Notes: a model not told the origin generated them from the sequence alone. Shown: positions 8,725-20,046, counted from the stretch's first letter. The stretch: DNA of 64,000 bases from Flavobacterium turcicum (GCF_011365745.1 NZ_JAAOBY010000002.1:124001-188000); one strand, 5' to 3'. A program made the numbers and translations.

Positions 8725-9066
8725 ATGAATCATTATGAAACTGTTTTCATTTTAAATCCCGTTTTATCTGAAGTTCAGGTAAAGGAAACAGTAAGCAAAT
8801 TTGAAGATTTTCTTACTAGTAGAGGTGCTGAAATGGTGTCGAAAGAAGACTGGGGTCTAAAAAAGATGGCTTACGAAATTCAAAACAAAAAAAGTGGTTT
8901 TTACCATTTGTTCGAATTTAAAGTATCTGGAGAAGTACTTCTTGCCTTCGAAACTGAATTTAGACGTGACGAAAGAGTTATGCGTTTCTTGACTGTAAGT
9001 CTTGACAAACATGCTATATCATGGGCTGAAAGAAGAAGAACTAAATTAAAATCTACAAAAGCTTAA
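8725..9066 (+). CDS. rpsF: 30S ribosomal protein S6
   Basis: 113 residues matching bS6 throughout: [60 protein letters not shown]. It binds 16S rRNA as a dimer with S18. First gene of a three-gene ribosomal operon; the rpsR start is 5 bp beyond its stop. Strongly predicted to be transcribed from the promoter at 8667-8696. Confidence 0.98.
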   Translation: MNHYETVFILNPVLSEVQVKETVSKFEDFLTSRGAEMVSKEDWGLKKMAYEIQNKKSGFYHLFEFKVSGEVLLAFETEFRRDERVMRFLTVSLDKHAISWAERRRTKLKSTKA

Positions 9067-9071
9067 TTATC

Positions 9072-9368
9072 ATGGCAACATTACAACAATCAGCTTCAGG
9101 AAAAAAAGACGGAGATATCAGATATTTAACGCCTTTAAACATAGAAACTAACAAAACTAAGAAATACTGTCGTTTCAAAAAATCAGGTATCAAGTATGTT
9201 GATTACAAAGATGCTGATTTCTTATTGAAATTTGTAAATGAACAAGGAAAAATTCTTCCTCGTCGTTTAACAGGAACTTCTTTGAAATACCAAAGAAAAG
9301 TGTCTGTAGCTGTAAAAAGAGCACGTCACTTAGCTTTAATGCCGTACGTAGCGGATTTACTTAAATAA
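9072..9368 (+). CDS. rpsR: 30S ribosomal protein S18
   Basis: 98 residues, with an N-terminal extension of about 20 residues typical of Bacteroidota, then the bS18 core [64 protein letters not shown]. Pairs with S6 on the platform of the 30S subunit. Middle gene of the operon, followed by a 63-nt gap that folds (see 9381-9431). Confidence 0.98.
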   Translation: MATLQQSASGKKDGDIRYLTPLNIETNKTKKYCRFKKSGIKYVDYKDADFLLKFVNEQGKILPRRLTGTSLKYQRKVSVAVKRARHLALMPYVADLLK

Positions 9369-9380
9369 TAATTAATCACA

Positions 9381-9431
9381 GTTGTTGCCTCGCTTCGAGC
9401 GGGCTAACTTCTACAATACAAGGACAACAAC
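9381..9431 (+). promoter_or_regulatory. putative RNA hairpin covering the rplI ribosome binding site
   Basis: The gap between rpsR and rplI holds two complementary arms: 9381-9390 (GTTGTTGCCT) pairs with 9421-9431 (AGGACAACAAC) through 10 base pairs with one bulged A at 9424. The right arm contains the AGG that would act as Shine-Dalgarno sequence and ends directly before the rplI ATG at 9432. Inside it a second hairpin, CGCT-TCG-AGCG (9391-9401), is seen. The pairing is read directly from the sequence; a regulatory role for L9 translation is inference. Confidence 0.5.
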
Positions 9432-9872
9432 ATGGAACTTATTTTAAAACAAGACGTTCAAAATTTAGGATTTAAAGACGATGTAGTAACTGTAAAAAAC
9501 GGTTATGGTCGTAATTACTTAATCCCACAAGGATTTGCTCAATTAGCTACTGCTTCTGCAAAGAAAGTGTTAGCTGAAAACCTAAAACAAAGAGCGCACA
9601 AAGAAGCTAAAGTGGTTGCAGATGCAAAAGCACTTGGTGAAGCTTTGAAAGCTATTGAAATTAAAATTTCTGCAAAAGCAGGTGGAGAAAAATTATTCGG
9701 TTCAATTACTAACAGTGACATCGCTGAAGCGTTGGCTAAAGGTGGTCAGTCGGTTGATAGAAAATTCATCACTAGTGGAATTGTAAAACGTACTGGTAAA
9801 TATACTGCTAGTGTACGTTTACACAGAGATGTTATAGTTGAATTAGACTATGAAATTGTTGCAGAAAAATAA
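9432..9872 (+). CDS. rplI: 50S ribosomal protein L9
   Basis: 146 residues with the bL9 N-terminal domain (MELILKQDVQNLGFKDDVVTVKNGYGRNYLIPQGFA), the connecting helix rich in Ala, Lys and Glu, and the C-terminal domain with GGEKLFGSIT and RTGKYTASVRLHRDVIVELDYEIV. L9 extends from the base of the L1 stalk. Last gene of the ribosomal operon, followed by a strong terminator. Its start lies immediately after a predicted hairpin, so its translation may be controlled separately from S6 and S18. Confidence 0.98.
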   Translation: MELILKQDVQNLGFKDDVVTVKNGYGRNYLIPQGFAQLATASAKKVLAENLKQRAHKEAKVVADAKALGEALKAIEIKISAKAGGEKLFGSITNSDIAEALAKGGQSVDRKFITSGIVKRTGKYTASVRLHRDVIVELDYEIVAEK

Positions 9873-9903
9873 CATTGTGTTAGTATTTTGTTAATAAATT
9901 ACT

Positions 9904-9932
9904 AAAATCACTCTTCGGAGTGATTTTTTTTT
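9904..9932 (+). terminator. intrinsic terminator of the ribosomal operon
   Basis: Perfect 10-bp stem AAAATCACTC/GAGTGATTTT around a UUCG tetraloop (9914-9917), continuing into a run of T to 9932. Confidence 0.9.
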
Positions 9933-9970
9933 GCCTAATTTCGCGCCATAAACAATACATACTCAAACAA

Positions 9971-12900
9971 ATGAAAAAAATTATCACATTACTACTTATC
10001 TTTTGTAGTTCGATCACCATGATCAGTCAAACTACAACGTCTAGTATTAAAGGAATTGTAAAAAGTACGTCAGGCGAGACACTACCGTCGGCTACAATTT
10101 TGGCAATTCACACTCCTACAGGTTCTAAATATTCAGGAGTTTCAAATATCGATGGGCGATATAATATGCTAAACATGCGTATTGGTGGACCTTACAAAAT
10201 CACCATATCCTTTGTTGGTTACAAATCTCAAGAATTTAATGAAGTGTACCTAGAACTTGGTAAAGCTTTGATTTTGGATGCTGAATTGTCAGACGAAAGT
10301 ATGCAATTGAGCGAGGTGAAAGTTACAGGAGCTAAAAACAAAGTGTTTGGTAACGGTAGAACAGGTGCTGAAACTACAATTGGTAGAAAAGAATTGTCAG
10401 CTTTGCCAACAATTTCTAGATCTGCAGAAGATTTCACCCGTTTAGAGCCATCAGCAAGTGGAGGATCTTTCGGTGGGCGTAATGATCAATACAATAGTTA
10501 CTCTTTGAACGGAGCGGTGTTTAACAACCCGTTTGGTTTAGATGCAGCTACACCTGGTGGGCAAACAGGTTCTCAACCTATCTCATTAGATGCAATTGAT
10601 CAAATTCAAGTAGCTACTGCTCCTTATGATGTTACTTTATCTGGTTTTACAGGAGCATCTGTAAATGCAGTTACTAAATCAGGTACTAATGAATTTCACG
10701 GAACTGCTTACGCTTTTTTTAGAAATCAAGATCTTACAGGAGGACGAATTAAGGGTCAAGATATTTTTGTTCCTTCGCTAGAGCAAACTCAGGCAGGTTT
10801 TAGCATCGGTGGACCAATTGTAAAAGACAAACTTTTCTTTTTTGCCAATTTTGAAATTGACCAAAGAAGTGATTTGGGGTCTAATTTCGTTGCCAATAAT
10901 GGTGATGGAGTTACTGGAGTGAATGAATCAAGAGTTTTAGAATCTGATTTGATTGCAGTTTCAACTGCTTTAAGTAATTTAGGTTATAATACTGGAGCAT
11001 ATCAAGGCTTCAAGCACAATTCAAATTCTAATAAAGGAATTTTTAAATTAGATTGGAATATCAATGACAACAATAAATTAGCAGTTATTTACAATTTTTT
11101 AGATGCTAGTAAAGATAAACCAGCACATCCATCAGCTTTAGGATTTAGAGGACCGGATGCAAATACACTTCAATTTGAAAAATCAGGTTACCAAATTAAC
11201 AATGAGTTAAGTTCTTTTTTAGTAGAGCTTAATTCAAAAGTGAGTGAAACTGTGTCTAACAAATTACAAGCTGGATACACAACATTTAATGATTTCAGAA
11301 ACCCTTTTTCGACACCAGCACCAGTAATTAATATTCAAAGTAATGGATCTAATTATATTATCGCAGGACACGAGCCTTTTTCTATCAATAATACTTTAAG
11401 TCAAAAGGTTTTGCAAATTACAAATAATTTAAATTATACTTTAGGAACACATGCACTTACCTTTGGTGGTTCGTTTGAAAAGTACCAATTTGAAAACTCA
11501 TTTAATCTTGCTGGTTATGATAATTTTGGTAATCCAAATGGTTATGCTGGAACTTTCTTTTCTCCGTACTTCAGTGTACAAGATTTTTTAACAGATGCTG
11601 CTAAACCATTTGCAAGTAGTATTATTGCACAAAATTTACTTTACGCGCAAAACACAGCTGCAACAAAAAACACTTTTGCTGTTGGTGCTGATAACGGCTG
11701 GAAATTAGCGGAATTAAATGTAGGTCAAGCTGCATTCTATGTGCAAGATGATTGGAATATTACTGAGAATTTTAAATTCACGTATGGTATTAGAGTTGAT
11801 AAGCCATTGTATTTTAATACGTCAGATTTGATTCAGAAATATATTGATACGCAAAATGGAGCTACAAGAAACAATAACACTTTGTATTACAATCCAACAA
11901 CTAAAATGAATGAGCAATTAATCTCAACTACGTTACCTACTGCTGAATTGTTGTGGTCTCCTAGATTTGGTTTTAATTGGGATGTAAAAGGTGATAAAAC
12001 AACACAATTGCGTGGAGGTTCTGGAATTTTTACAGGAAAACTTCCTTTCGTTTGGTTAGGAAATCAAGTAAGTGGTGCTGATGATGGTTTCTTCCAAATT
12101 ATGGATAAAGACTTTAAGTGGCCACAAGTATGGAGAAGTAGTTTAGGTTTGGATCACCGTTTCAAAAATAATTATATTGCTACACTTGATGTTGCTTACA
12201 ATAAAGATATTAATGGGGTACACGTTCAAAACTGGGGATTAAGAACTCCATCAGGTACTTTGGCAGGTGTAGATAATCGTTTAATCTACAATGCTTCAGA
12301 TAAAGGTGCTAACAATGCTTATGTAATGACCAATTCTAGTAAAGGTTATGTTTTGAACTCTTCTGTAAAGTTGCAAAAAACATTTGATAACGGAGTATTC
12401 GCTAGTTTAGCTTACAACTACCTAGTTGCCAAAGATGTGAACTCTATCGAAGCTGAAATTACAGGTGATGCGTTTGCATTTAATCCTGCTTTAGGAAATG
12501 TAAACAATGCTGTTTTATCAAATTCTAAATATGGAGATACACACCGTTTTATTGGTGTAGGTTCAAAAAAATGGAAATACGGTTCTAATGATGCATGGGC
12601 TACAACAATTTCAACTTTCTTTGAATATGCTCAAGGAGGTCGTTTCAATTACATTTATGGTGGTGATGTTAATAATGACGGATCAGGAACGAATGACTTA
12701 ATTTACGTTCCAACAACAGCTGAAATTGGTACAATGGCATTCAGTGCTCCTGGTCAAGGTGCTGCATTTGATGCATTTATTAGTCAAGATAAGTATTTGA
12801 GTGGTAGAAGAGGGCAATACGCAGAGCGTTATGGAGCTTTAGCACCTTGGAGAGGAAAATGGGATATGAAATTAATTCAAGATTTTAATTTTAAACCATC

Positions 12901-13147
12901 TTCTAGTTCAAATAAAACAAATACAATTCAGTTTAGTGTTGACATCTTAAATGTTGGAAATTTAATTAATTCTGATTGGGGATTGGTACAAGTTCCTACA
13001 AGTATCCAACCTATTGGAGTTAGCGTTAATCAAACTACAAAAGTACCTACTTATACTTTTAACGGAACGCAAACAAAAACATTCAATTACGATGCTAGCT
13101 TATTGTCAAGATGGCAAGCACAATTCGGATTAAGATATATTTTTTAG
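9971..13147 (+). CDS. TonB-dependent receptor, Oar-like
   Basis: Large outer-membrane beta-barrel of 1058 residues from the ATG at 9971 (MKKIITLLLIFCSS signal peptide, mature end near SQTTTSS); an in-frame extension to 9920 is not needed. After the signal comes a carboxypeptidase-regulatory-like domain (about 25-110: SSIKGIVKS, GVSNIDGRYNM), a plug domain with SAEDFTRLEPSASGGSFGGRNDQYNSYSLNG and SVNAVTKSGTNEFHG, and a barrel ending WQAQFGLRYIF with terminal Phe. The plug resembles Oar/OmpA-related receptors rather than SusC, and no susD neighbour exists. Substrate unknown. A -7-like TAATTTCG (9936-9943, one mismatch) directly follows the preceding terminator and may be its promoter. Has its own terminator. 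Confidence 0.93.
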   Translation: MKKIITLLLIFCSSITMISQTTTSSIKGIVKSTSGETLPSATILAIHTPTGSKYSGVSNIDGRYNMLNMRIGGPYKITISFVGYKSQEFNEVYLELGKALILDAELSDESMQLSEVKVTGAKNKVFGNGRTGAETTIGRKELSALPTISRSAEDFTRLEPSASGGSFGGRNDQYNSYSLNGAVFNNPFGLDAATPGGQTGSQPISLDAIDQIQVATAPYDVTLSGFTGASVNAVTKSGTNEFHGTAYAFFRNQDLTGGRIKGQDIFVPSLEQTQAGFSIGGPIVKDKLFFFANFEIDQRSDLGSNFVANNGDGVTGVNESRVLESDLIAVSTALSNLGYNTGAYQGFKHNSNSNKGIFKLDWNINDNNKLAVIYNFLDASKDKPAHPSALGFRGPDANTLQFEKSGYQINNELSSFLVELNSKVSETVSNKLQAGYTTFNDFRNPFSTPAPVINIQSNGSNYIIAGHEPFSINNTLSQKVLQITNNLNYTLGTHALTFGGSFEKYQFENSFNLAGYDNFGNPNGYAGTFFSPYFSVQDFLTDAAKPFASSIIAQNLLYAQNTAATKNTFAVGADNGWKLAELNVGQAAFYVQDDWNITENFKFTYGIRVDKPLYFNTSDLIQKYIDTQNGATRNNNTLYYNPTTKMNEQLISTTLPTAELLWSPRFGFNWDVKGDKTTQLRGGSGIFTGKLPFVWLGNQVSGADDGFFQIMDKDFKWPQVWRSSLGLDHRFKNNYIATLDVAYNKDINGVHVQNWGLRTPSGTLAGVDNRLIYNASDKGANNAYVMTNSSKGYVLNSSVKLQKTFDNGVFASLAYNYLVAKDVNSIEAEITGDAFAFNPALGNVNNAVLSNSKYGDTHRFIGVGSKKWKYGSNDAWATTISTFFEYAQGGRFNYIYGGDVNNDGSGTNDLIYVPTTAEIGTMAFSAPGQGAAFDAFISQDKYLSGRRGQYAERYGALAPWRGKWDMKLIQDFNFKPSSSSNKTNTIQFSVDILNVGNLINSDWGLVQVPTSIQPIGVSVNQTTKVPTYTFNGTQTKTFNYDASLLSRWQAQFGLRYIF

Positions 13148-13165
13148 TAGATACTCTAATGTACC

Positions 13166-13199
13166 AAAAAAGCCTTCTTGAAAAAGAAGGCTTTTTTGG
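13166..13199 (+). terminator. intrinsic terminator after the TonB-dependent receptor
   Basis: 14-bp perfect stem AAAAAAGCCTTCTT/AAGAAGGCTTTTTT (13166-13179 and 13184-13197) with GAAA loop; the T-rich arm serves as the tail. Confidence 0.88.
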
Positions 13200-13210
13200 T
13201 TTTAAAATTA

Positions 13211-13218
13211 TAAATTTG
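13211..13218 (+). promoter_or_regulatory. probable -7 box for the DUF6495 gene
   Basis: TAAATTTG followed by C, an exact TAnnTTTG. No TTG at the ideal distance (nearest at 13196-13198, 12 bp), so only half a promoter is supported. Leader would be about 54 nt. Confidence 0.4.
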
Positions 13219-13275
13219 CACCCATTTTTATTTTAATCAAAGTCCACAACAGGACCAATAGCAATTATACATTTC

Positions 13276-13749
13276 ATGAAATATTCAAGACTTACAAAAG
13301 AGCAATTTGAAGAATTAACGCAAGAGTTTACTAATTTTTTAGCAACCCAAGCAATTGATAAAGCGGAATGGGATAAAATTAAATTAGAAAAACCTGAAGT
13401 AGCAGAGCAAGAATTAGATGTTTTCTCTGATTTGATTTGGGAAGGCGTTTTGTCTAGAGCAACTTTTTTAGAGCATTTTTCTAAAAATCATATTTTTCTT
13501 TTTGAATGTTTTGATACGCACGTACAATCAATTGTCTTAAAATCATTAGTTCCCGATGTTGATTTTCTAACTCGTGAAGGTTTACAATGGTTGAGTGATA
13601 ATATGTTTACAGAAACTATTGAAATGAAAGTAGGTAAAAAAGAATTCACAGAAGAGCGAAATTCATCAATTTTTCAATTAATACAACAAGGAGCCTTTTT
13701 GAGCGACGGTCAGTTATACCAACAAATAAACTCAATTATCAAATCCTAA
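13276..13749 (+). CDS. DUF6495 family protein
   Basis: 157-residue acidic soluble protein beginning MKYSRLTKEQFEELTQEFTNFLA, with KPEVAEQELDVFSDLIWEGVLSRATFLEHFS in the middle and a largely helical C-terminal half. No signal peptide, membrane segment or catalytic motif is visible. I recognise it as a conserved hypothetical of Flavobacteriaceae (DUF6495), often placed beside ligA; its function is unknown. The gap to ligA is about 75 bp and the two may be cotranscribed. Confidence 0.85.
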   Translation: MKYSRLTKEQFEELTQEFTNFLATQAIDKAEWDKIKLEKPEVAEQELDVFSDLIWEGVLSRATFLEHFSKNHIFLFECFDTHVQSIVLKSLVPDVDFLTREGLQWLSDNMFTETIEMKVGKKEFTEERNSSIFQLIQQGAFLSDGQLYQQINSIIKS

Positions 13750-13770
13750 TTTAGTTGTTTTTTGGTTTAA

Positions 13771-15825
<2,055 letters not shown>

Positions 15826-15829
15826 AATA

Positions 15830-16543
15830 ATGCTGATATCGTTTAAGAAACCTTATTTTTCGGTTGAGAATATTCTTATTTTTTTACTTTTTTCTTTTTC
15901 ATTAGTAGCTGTAGTTGCTGAGTGGAGAGAAAATCATCTTTTTACTGTGGTATTCAAACCAATTGTAGCCGTTTTATTGATTGTCCTTTATTGGTTATCA
16001 TCAAAACGAAGGGATCCTATTTTTTTTGCTTGTTGCTTCTTTTTACTTTGTACAAGTATAATGATGATGAATACCTCGATGTTGTTTGTAATTTTAGGAG
16101 TAATTTCGATTGTGACTTTTCGAATATTATTGATTGTTTTGATTTTAAAGCTACAAAATTTTAAAAAAATAGGAATTACGCTTTTGGCTATTGTTCCATT
16201 TCTCTGTATTTTTTCGTACCTATTATTTAATTCAGAAGGATTGCCATTAAATAGTCATACTGTAATTATGATTCAGAATGTAATTGTAGCGGTAGCATTA
16301 GGCATCATTGTATCTTTATACATCAATCAGTCATTGAGTAATAATACAGTTTGGTTATATATTTTTGGATTATTGTATGCTTCCCTTTATTTTTTATTGC
16401 TAATTGAAAAATGTTTTTTAGCAAGGTTTCCGTTATCACATTTTGAGCCTTTAATCATGATGCTTCACGTAAGTTGTTATTATGCTTTTTACAAGTATGC
16501 ACTTGATATGGAAGATAAATCAGAATTTGGAACACTGTTGTAA
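15830..16543 (+). CDS. polytopic membrane protein, possibly YhhN-like
   Basis: 237 residues with about seven or eight hydrophobic spans separated by very short loops and no large soluble part. It begins 4 bp after the ligA stop, so it is probably cotranscribed with ligA. The topology and the early FKPIVAVLLIVLYWL segment recall the YhhN/lysoplasmalogenase family, but the match is weak from sequence alone and I would not assign an activity. Ends at a strong terminator shared with the convergent nucleotidase gene. Confidence 0.75.
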   Translation: MLISFKKPYFSVENILIFLLFSFSLVAVVAEWRENHLFTVVFKPIVAVLLIVLYWLSSKRRDPIFFACCFFLLCTSIMMMNTSMLFVILGVISIVTFRILLIVLILKLQNFKKIGITLLAIVPFLCIFSYLLFNSEGLPLNSHTVIMIQNVIVAVALGIIVSLYINQSLSNNTVWLYIFGLLYASLYFLLLIEKCFLARFPLSHFEPLIMMLHVSCYYAFYKYALDMEDKSEFGTLL

Positions 16544-16544
16544 A

Positions 16545-16580
16545 AAAAAAGAATCGATTACATTTAATCGATTCTTTTTT
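16545..16580. terminator. bidirectional intrinsic terminator
   Basis: Stem GAATCGATTA/TAATCGATTC (16551-16560 and 16565-16574) with CATT loop, flanked by A-tract on the left and T-tract on the right, so it can act for both the membrane-protein gene (+) and the metallophosphatase gene (-). Confidence 0.88.
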
Positions 16581-16614
16581 TATTCAGTAAATCCAATTTT
16601 TAGTTGAAGGAGTT

Positions 16615-17526
16615 TTATACAATTATAGTTTTGCCATCAACGGCTTTAGCCTTCTCATTATCTAAATAAAAGTCAATGCGCCCTACATTTATGCCGTAGC
16701 AACCTACTTGGTTGACAAGTACATCTTGACCAGCTTTGTTTTTTAAAACTGTTGGCTTGTCTAGAAAAGTATGTGTGTGACCACCAATAATTAAATCAAT
16801 ATCTTGAGTAAGTTCGGCTAATTTTATATCAGAGATTTTATTAGGTTCGTCTCTGTATTTGTATCCTAAATGCGAAAGGCAAATTACAATATCACATTTT
16901 TGTTCTTTTTTCAAAATGCGCACCATATCCTGGGCAATTTCTAGCGGGTCATTATACACTGTTTCTTTTGATAAGTTTTTATCAACTAAACCAGCCAATT
17001 CTATTCCAAGTCCAAAAACTCCCACCTTGATACCATCTTTGTTAAATACTTTGAATGGTTTTACAAAACCGTCCATCACAGTATTTTTAAAATCGTAATT
17101 AGCACATAAAAAATCGAATTTTGCATGTGGCAATTGTGCGCGTAAACCATCAATTCCATTATCAAAATCGTGATTACCAATAGCAGATGCATCGTATTGC
17201 ATCATACTCATTAATTTGAATTCCAATTCGCCTCCGTAATAATTAAAATACGGAGTTCCTTGAAAAATATCTCCTGCATCAAGCAAAAGTACATTTGGAT
17301 TTTCTTTACGTACCGTTTCAATTAATGCAGCTCGGCGCGCCACACCGCCCATATTAGCGTTTCTCGGATGGTCAGCAGGAAATGGATCAATGTAACTGTG
17401 CACGTCATTTGTGTGTAAAATCGTCAAATGTTTTGTTTTTGAAGTTCCAAAACTGCTTAATGATACTCCTAAACCAAGTAATGCAGACCCGGCAGCGGTT
17501 TTTTCTATAAACTCTCTTCTTTTCAT
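16615..17526 (-). CDS. metallophosphatase, catalytic half of a split 5'-nucleotidase
   Basis: 303 residues. N-terminus MKRREFIEKTAAGSALLGLG looks like a twin-arginine signal (RREF plus hydrophobic stretch), pointing to export in folded form. The mature protein is a UshA-type calcineurin-like phosphoesterase: HTNDVHS (38-44, metal ligands D41 and H43), DAGDIFQG (83-90), GNHDFDNG (117-124), SHLGYK and GGHTHTF (about 252-258). The C-terminal substrate-specificity domain of UshA is absent and is encoded by the next gene upstream (17675-18454). Likely hydrolyses nucleotides or related phosphomonoesters in the periplasm; substrate is inference. Confidence 0.93.
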   Translation of the reverse strand: MKRREFIEKTAAGSALLGLGVSLSSFGTSKTKHLTILHTNDVHSYIDPFPADHPRNANMGGVARRAALIETVRKENPNVLLLDAGDIFQGTPYFNYYGGELEFKLMSMMQYDASAIGNHDFDNGIDGLRAQLPHAKFDFLCANYDFKNTVMDGFVKPFKVFNKDGIKVGVFGLGIELAGLVDKNLSKETVYNDPLEIAQDMVRILKKEQKCDIVICLSHLGYKYRDEPNKISDIKLAELTQDIDLIIGGHTHTFLDKPTVLKNKAGQDVLVNQVGCYGINVGRIDFYLDNEKAKAVDGKTIIV

Positions 17527-17674
17527 GTGTATACTTTTTTATTAAAAGCAGGAGCAATATTTTAAAACTTAAAATACTGATCCTTATTTTGTTATCGCCA
17601 AACAGAAAATCCTAATCGGTGCAGATCTATTTTGCTATTATTTTTCTCTGATAAATTCTTTTTAAAACTATGTT

Positions 17675-18454
17675 TTATTCCTCTGTGATACGAATATCGT
17701 TGGGAACCGCAATAGTATCAACATCTTTGAAATAATCAATTAAGATGTTGCGTAATTTGTATTCTAAATCAAATTTTTGAATACCTTTTTTGAAAAAGTT
17801 CATGTTATCGCCACCATTGGCTAGATAATCGTTGGTACCAACGTAGTAAATAGTTTCGTTTTGAACTGGTTTTCCTCGTATCACAATGTTTTTAGCAAAT
17901 TTATTTTTGTCAATTGTAAATGTAATTCCTGCTAAAGGGTGTGGTTTTTTTTCGGCAATAAAGAAATTTACCATTTCAATAATTTGCTCTCCTTTTAGTG
18001 CAATTACTACTAGACTATTTTCGAAAGGCATAATTTCAAAAGCTGTTCGAGCCGTTACATTTCCTTTTGGAAGAATAGAACGAATACCACCACTATTAAG
18101 CAAACAAATGTCTATACTTTTTTTGTCTCTTAATTGAAATGCTTTCGTACCATATTGCAATGTTATATCGGCCATTAAATTTCCGATTTTGGTTTGCCAT
18201 TTCCCATTACTTTTGTCCAGAGTTTCAGGACAAATTGCCAAAACATTATCTAAGTCTTTATTGATGTGTTCTCTGTAAGGTGCTACAAAGTTTTCAATTG
18301 CAGCAACTTGTGAATTGGTGTTGGTAATTGGAACTTTTTTTCCCTCAATTTTTGTAATGTAATATTTTTGACTGCTGCAAGATGCAATACAAATAAGTGT
18401 TAAGAATATAACAAAAAGTTTCAAAACATCGTTATACTTTTTTAAATTTACCAT
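17675..18454 (-). CDS. 5'-nucleotidase C-terminal domain lipoprotein
   Basis: 259 residues: lipoprotein signal ending IASC (Cys26), then a single 5'_nucleotid_C domain. Visible signatures are IGNLMADITLQYG, DICLLNSGGIRSILPKGNVTARTAFEIMPFENSLVVIALKG and TNDYLANGGDNMNFF, the parts of UshA that bind the nucleoside. The catalytic domain is missing here and sits in the downstream gene 148 bp away, same strand. The obvious model is two exported proteins that reconstitute one nucleotidase, one anchored by lipid. No exact promoter was found. Confidence 0.92.
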   Translation of the reverse strand: MVNLKKYNDVLKLFVIFLTLICIASCSSQKYYITKIEGKKVPITNTNSQVAAIENFVAPYREHINKDLDNVLAICPETLDKSNGKWQTKIGNLMADITLQYGTKAFQLRDKKSIDICLLNSGGIRSILPKGNVTARTAFEIMPFENSLVVIALKGEQIIEMVNFFIAEKKPHPLAGITFTIDKNKFAKNIVIRGKPVQNETIYYVGTNDYLANGGDNMNFFKKGIQKFDLEYKLRNILIDYFKDVDTIAVPNDIRITEE

Positions 18455-18475
18455 TTTAAATGCGACTTTATTAAT

Positions 18476-18483
18476 TAAATTTG
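18476..18483 (+). promoter_or_regulatory. probable -7 box for the DUF6913-dapA operon
   Basis: TAAATTTG, exact; the -33 position at 18454-18457 is TTTT rather than TTTG. It lies 18 bp before the ATG at 18502, giving a leader of about 14 nt. Confidence 0.5.
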
Positions 18484-18501
18484 TAATCAGGTAAAAGTAC
18501 T

Positions 18502-19020
18502 ATGTTTTTAAATTATATAAAGCGTTTTTTGGTAAAAAAATCATTAAATTACGGTTGGGATAATTTAAAAACAAATGTTGTAAATAACCGTGTGCAAACA
18601 GTTGGGATACTAGCAGATGCTCAAAGTAAAGATTATCACGATGACTTATTGAACCAAATTTTGACACACGGAATTAAAGTAGAAAACTGTTCTTTTTTGG
18701 TTTTTAATTCAGAGAAAAGGAATGAATTTACAGACAAGTACAGTCATTTTGGTTCTAAAGATTTCGGTTGGAGTGGTGCAATTAATGAGAAATTTATAAC
18801 TGATTTTTGTAATACAGATTTTGATTTGTTAGTTAATTTTTTCGACGAGGCGAATCCCTTTTTGATGAAAGTAGCACAACAGTCAAAAGCAGGATTTAAA
18901 GTAGGTTTTGATACTATAGACGAACGATTGAATCATTTTTTACTACAAACCCCAGACACAAAGCCTAAGGTTTTTGTTGACGAGTTATTCAAATATCTAA
19001 AAATACTAAACAAAATATAA
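18502..19020 (+). CDS. DUF6913 family protein
   Basis: 172 residues, cytosolic, starting [23 protein letters not shown], with a Rossmann-like alternation ([54 protein letters not shown]). I recognise it as a conserved hypothetical of Flavobacteria (DUF6913) placed before dapA. It ends 10 bp before dapA, so it is part of that operon; whether it works with lysine or cell-wall synthesis is unknown. Confidence 0.82.
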   Translation: MFLNYIKRFLVKKSLNYGWDNLKTNVVNNRVQTVGILADAQSKDYHDDLLNQILTHGIKVENCSFLVFNSEKRNEFTDKYSHFGSKDFGWSGAINEKFITDFCNTDFDLLVNFFDEANPFLMKVAQQSKAGFKVGFDTIDERLNHFLLQTPDTKPKVFVDELFKYLKILNKI

Positions 19021-19030
19021 ATATAAGATC

Positions 19031-19918
19031 ATGCAGGCATTAATAGGAACCGGAGTAGCCTTAATCACTCCATTTAAAAAAGATTTTTCAATCGATATAG
19101 AAGCTTTGAAAAGAATTGTTCAATTCTCTATCGATGGAGGAATTGAATATTTAGTAGTTTTAGGTACAACTGCCGAAAATGCCACTCTCTCTCAAGAAGA
19201 AAAAGAGGTAGTAATTCAAACTGTTATTGAGGCGAATAAAGGCATTTTACCTTTAGTTTTGGGAGTAGGCGGAAATAATACTGCAAAAGTAGTGGAGGAG
19301 TTGAAAACTAGAGACTTATCAGCCTTCACAGCTATTTTATCGGTGTCTCCTTATTACAATAAACCAACACAAGAAGGAATTTACCAACATTTTAAGGCGG
19401 TTGCGCAAGCATCACCAATTCCTGTAATTTTATATAATGTTCCTGGTAGGACTTCAAGTAATGTGTTGCCTGCAACTGTGGTTCGATTAGCAAATGAGTT
19501 TAGCAATGTAGTTGCAATTAAGGAAGCAGCGGGAGATCTAGTTCAAGCGATGCAATTAATTAAAGATGTACCTAAAGACTTCTTGGTGATTTCTGGGGAT
19601 GACATGATTGCTTTGCCAATGGTTTTGGCAGGAGGAGCCGGGGTTATTTCAGTGATAGGGCAGGGTTTTCCAAAAGAATTTTCTGAGATGATTCGTTTGG
19701 GGCTTAATCGTAAAGTAGATGAAGCTTTTAAAACGCAATACCTTTTAGCTGAAAGTATTGATATGATCTTTGAACAAGGAAATCCAGCTGGGATTAAAGA
19801 AATTTTTAGTGTACTAGGTTTAACCGAAAATACGGTACGTTTACCTTTAGTTACTGTAAATGATGATTTGTCTAGTAGAATTGCTGCTTTTGTGGGGAAA
19901 CTTTCAAAAATTAGCTAA
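19031..19918 (+). CDS. dapA: 4-hydroxy-tetrahydrodipicolinate synthase
   Basis: Condenses pyruvate with aspartate semialdehyde, the first committed step to diaminopimelate and lysine. 295 residues, class I aldolase barrel. Schiff-base Lys164 is in [11 protein letters not shown], Tyr135 in ILYNVPGRT, and the pyruvate-binding loop reads GTTAENATL (45-53), the Bacteroidota form of GTTGESATL. Downstream of DUF6913 in one operon; a separate promoter for bamD follows. Confidence 0.97.
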   Translation: MQALIGTGVALITPFKKDFSIDIEALKRIVQFSIDGGIEYLVVLGTTAENATLSQEEKEVVIQTVIEANKGILPLVLGVGGNNTAKVVEELKTRDLSAFTAILSVSPYYNKPTQEGIYQHFKAVAQASPIPVILYNVPGRTSSNVLPATVVRLANEFSNVVAIKEAAGDLVQAMQLIKDVPKDFLVISGDDMIALPMVLAGGAGVISVIGQGFPKEFSEMIRLGLNRKVDEAFKTQYLLAESIDMIFEQGNPAGIKEIFSVLGLTENTVRLPLVTVNDDLSSRIAAFVGKLSKIS

Positions 19919-19950
19919 ATAAAGACGCTTTTTTTAAATAAAAAATATAT

Positions 19951-19981
19951 TTTGCAGTCGCTAAATTAATAACTAAATTTG
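19951..19981 (+). promoter_or_regulatory. promoter of the bamD operon
   Basis: -33 TTTG (19951-19954), 19-bp spacer, -7 TAAATTTG (19974-19981), both exact. Transcription from about 19986 would give a 60-nt leader that includes a small hairpin GCCGA/TCGGC beginning at 19981. Confidence 0.78.
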
Positions 19982-20046
19982 CCGACGAAACTTCGGCGTG
20001 ATTCTGTAAGTAGTTTCAGCTTGCAAATCATGAAATAAGTAAGAAA

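Noticed and set aside
9920-9970. Upstream start for the TonB-dependent receptor
   Set aside because: The extension would begin inside the preceding terminator tail, and the signal peptide begins cleanly at 9971.
19981-19999. Small GCCGA/TCGGC hairpin in the bamD leader as a riboswitch
   Set aside because: Only a 5-bp stem with no further conserved structure; nothing to support ligand binding.
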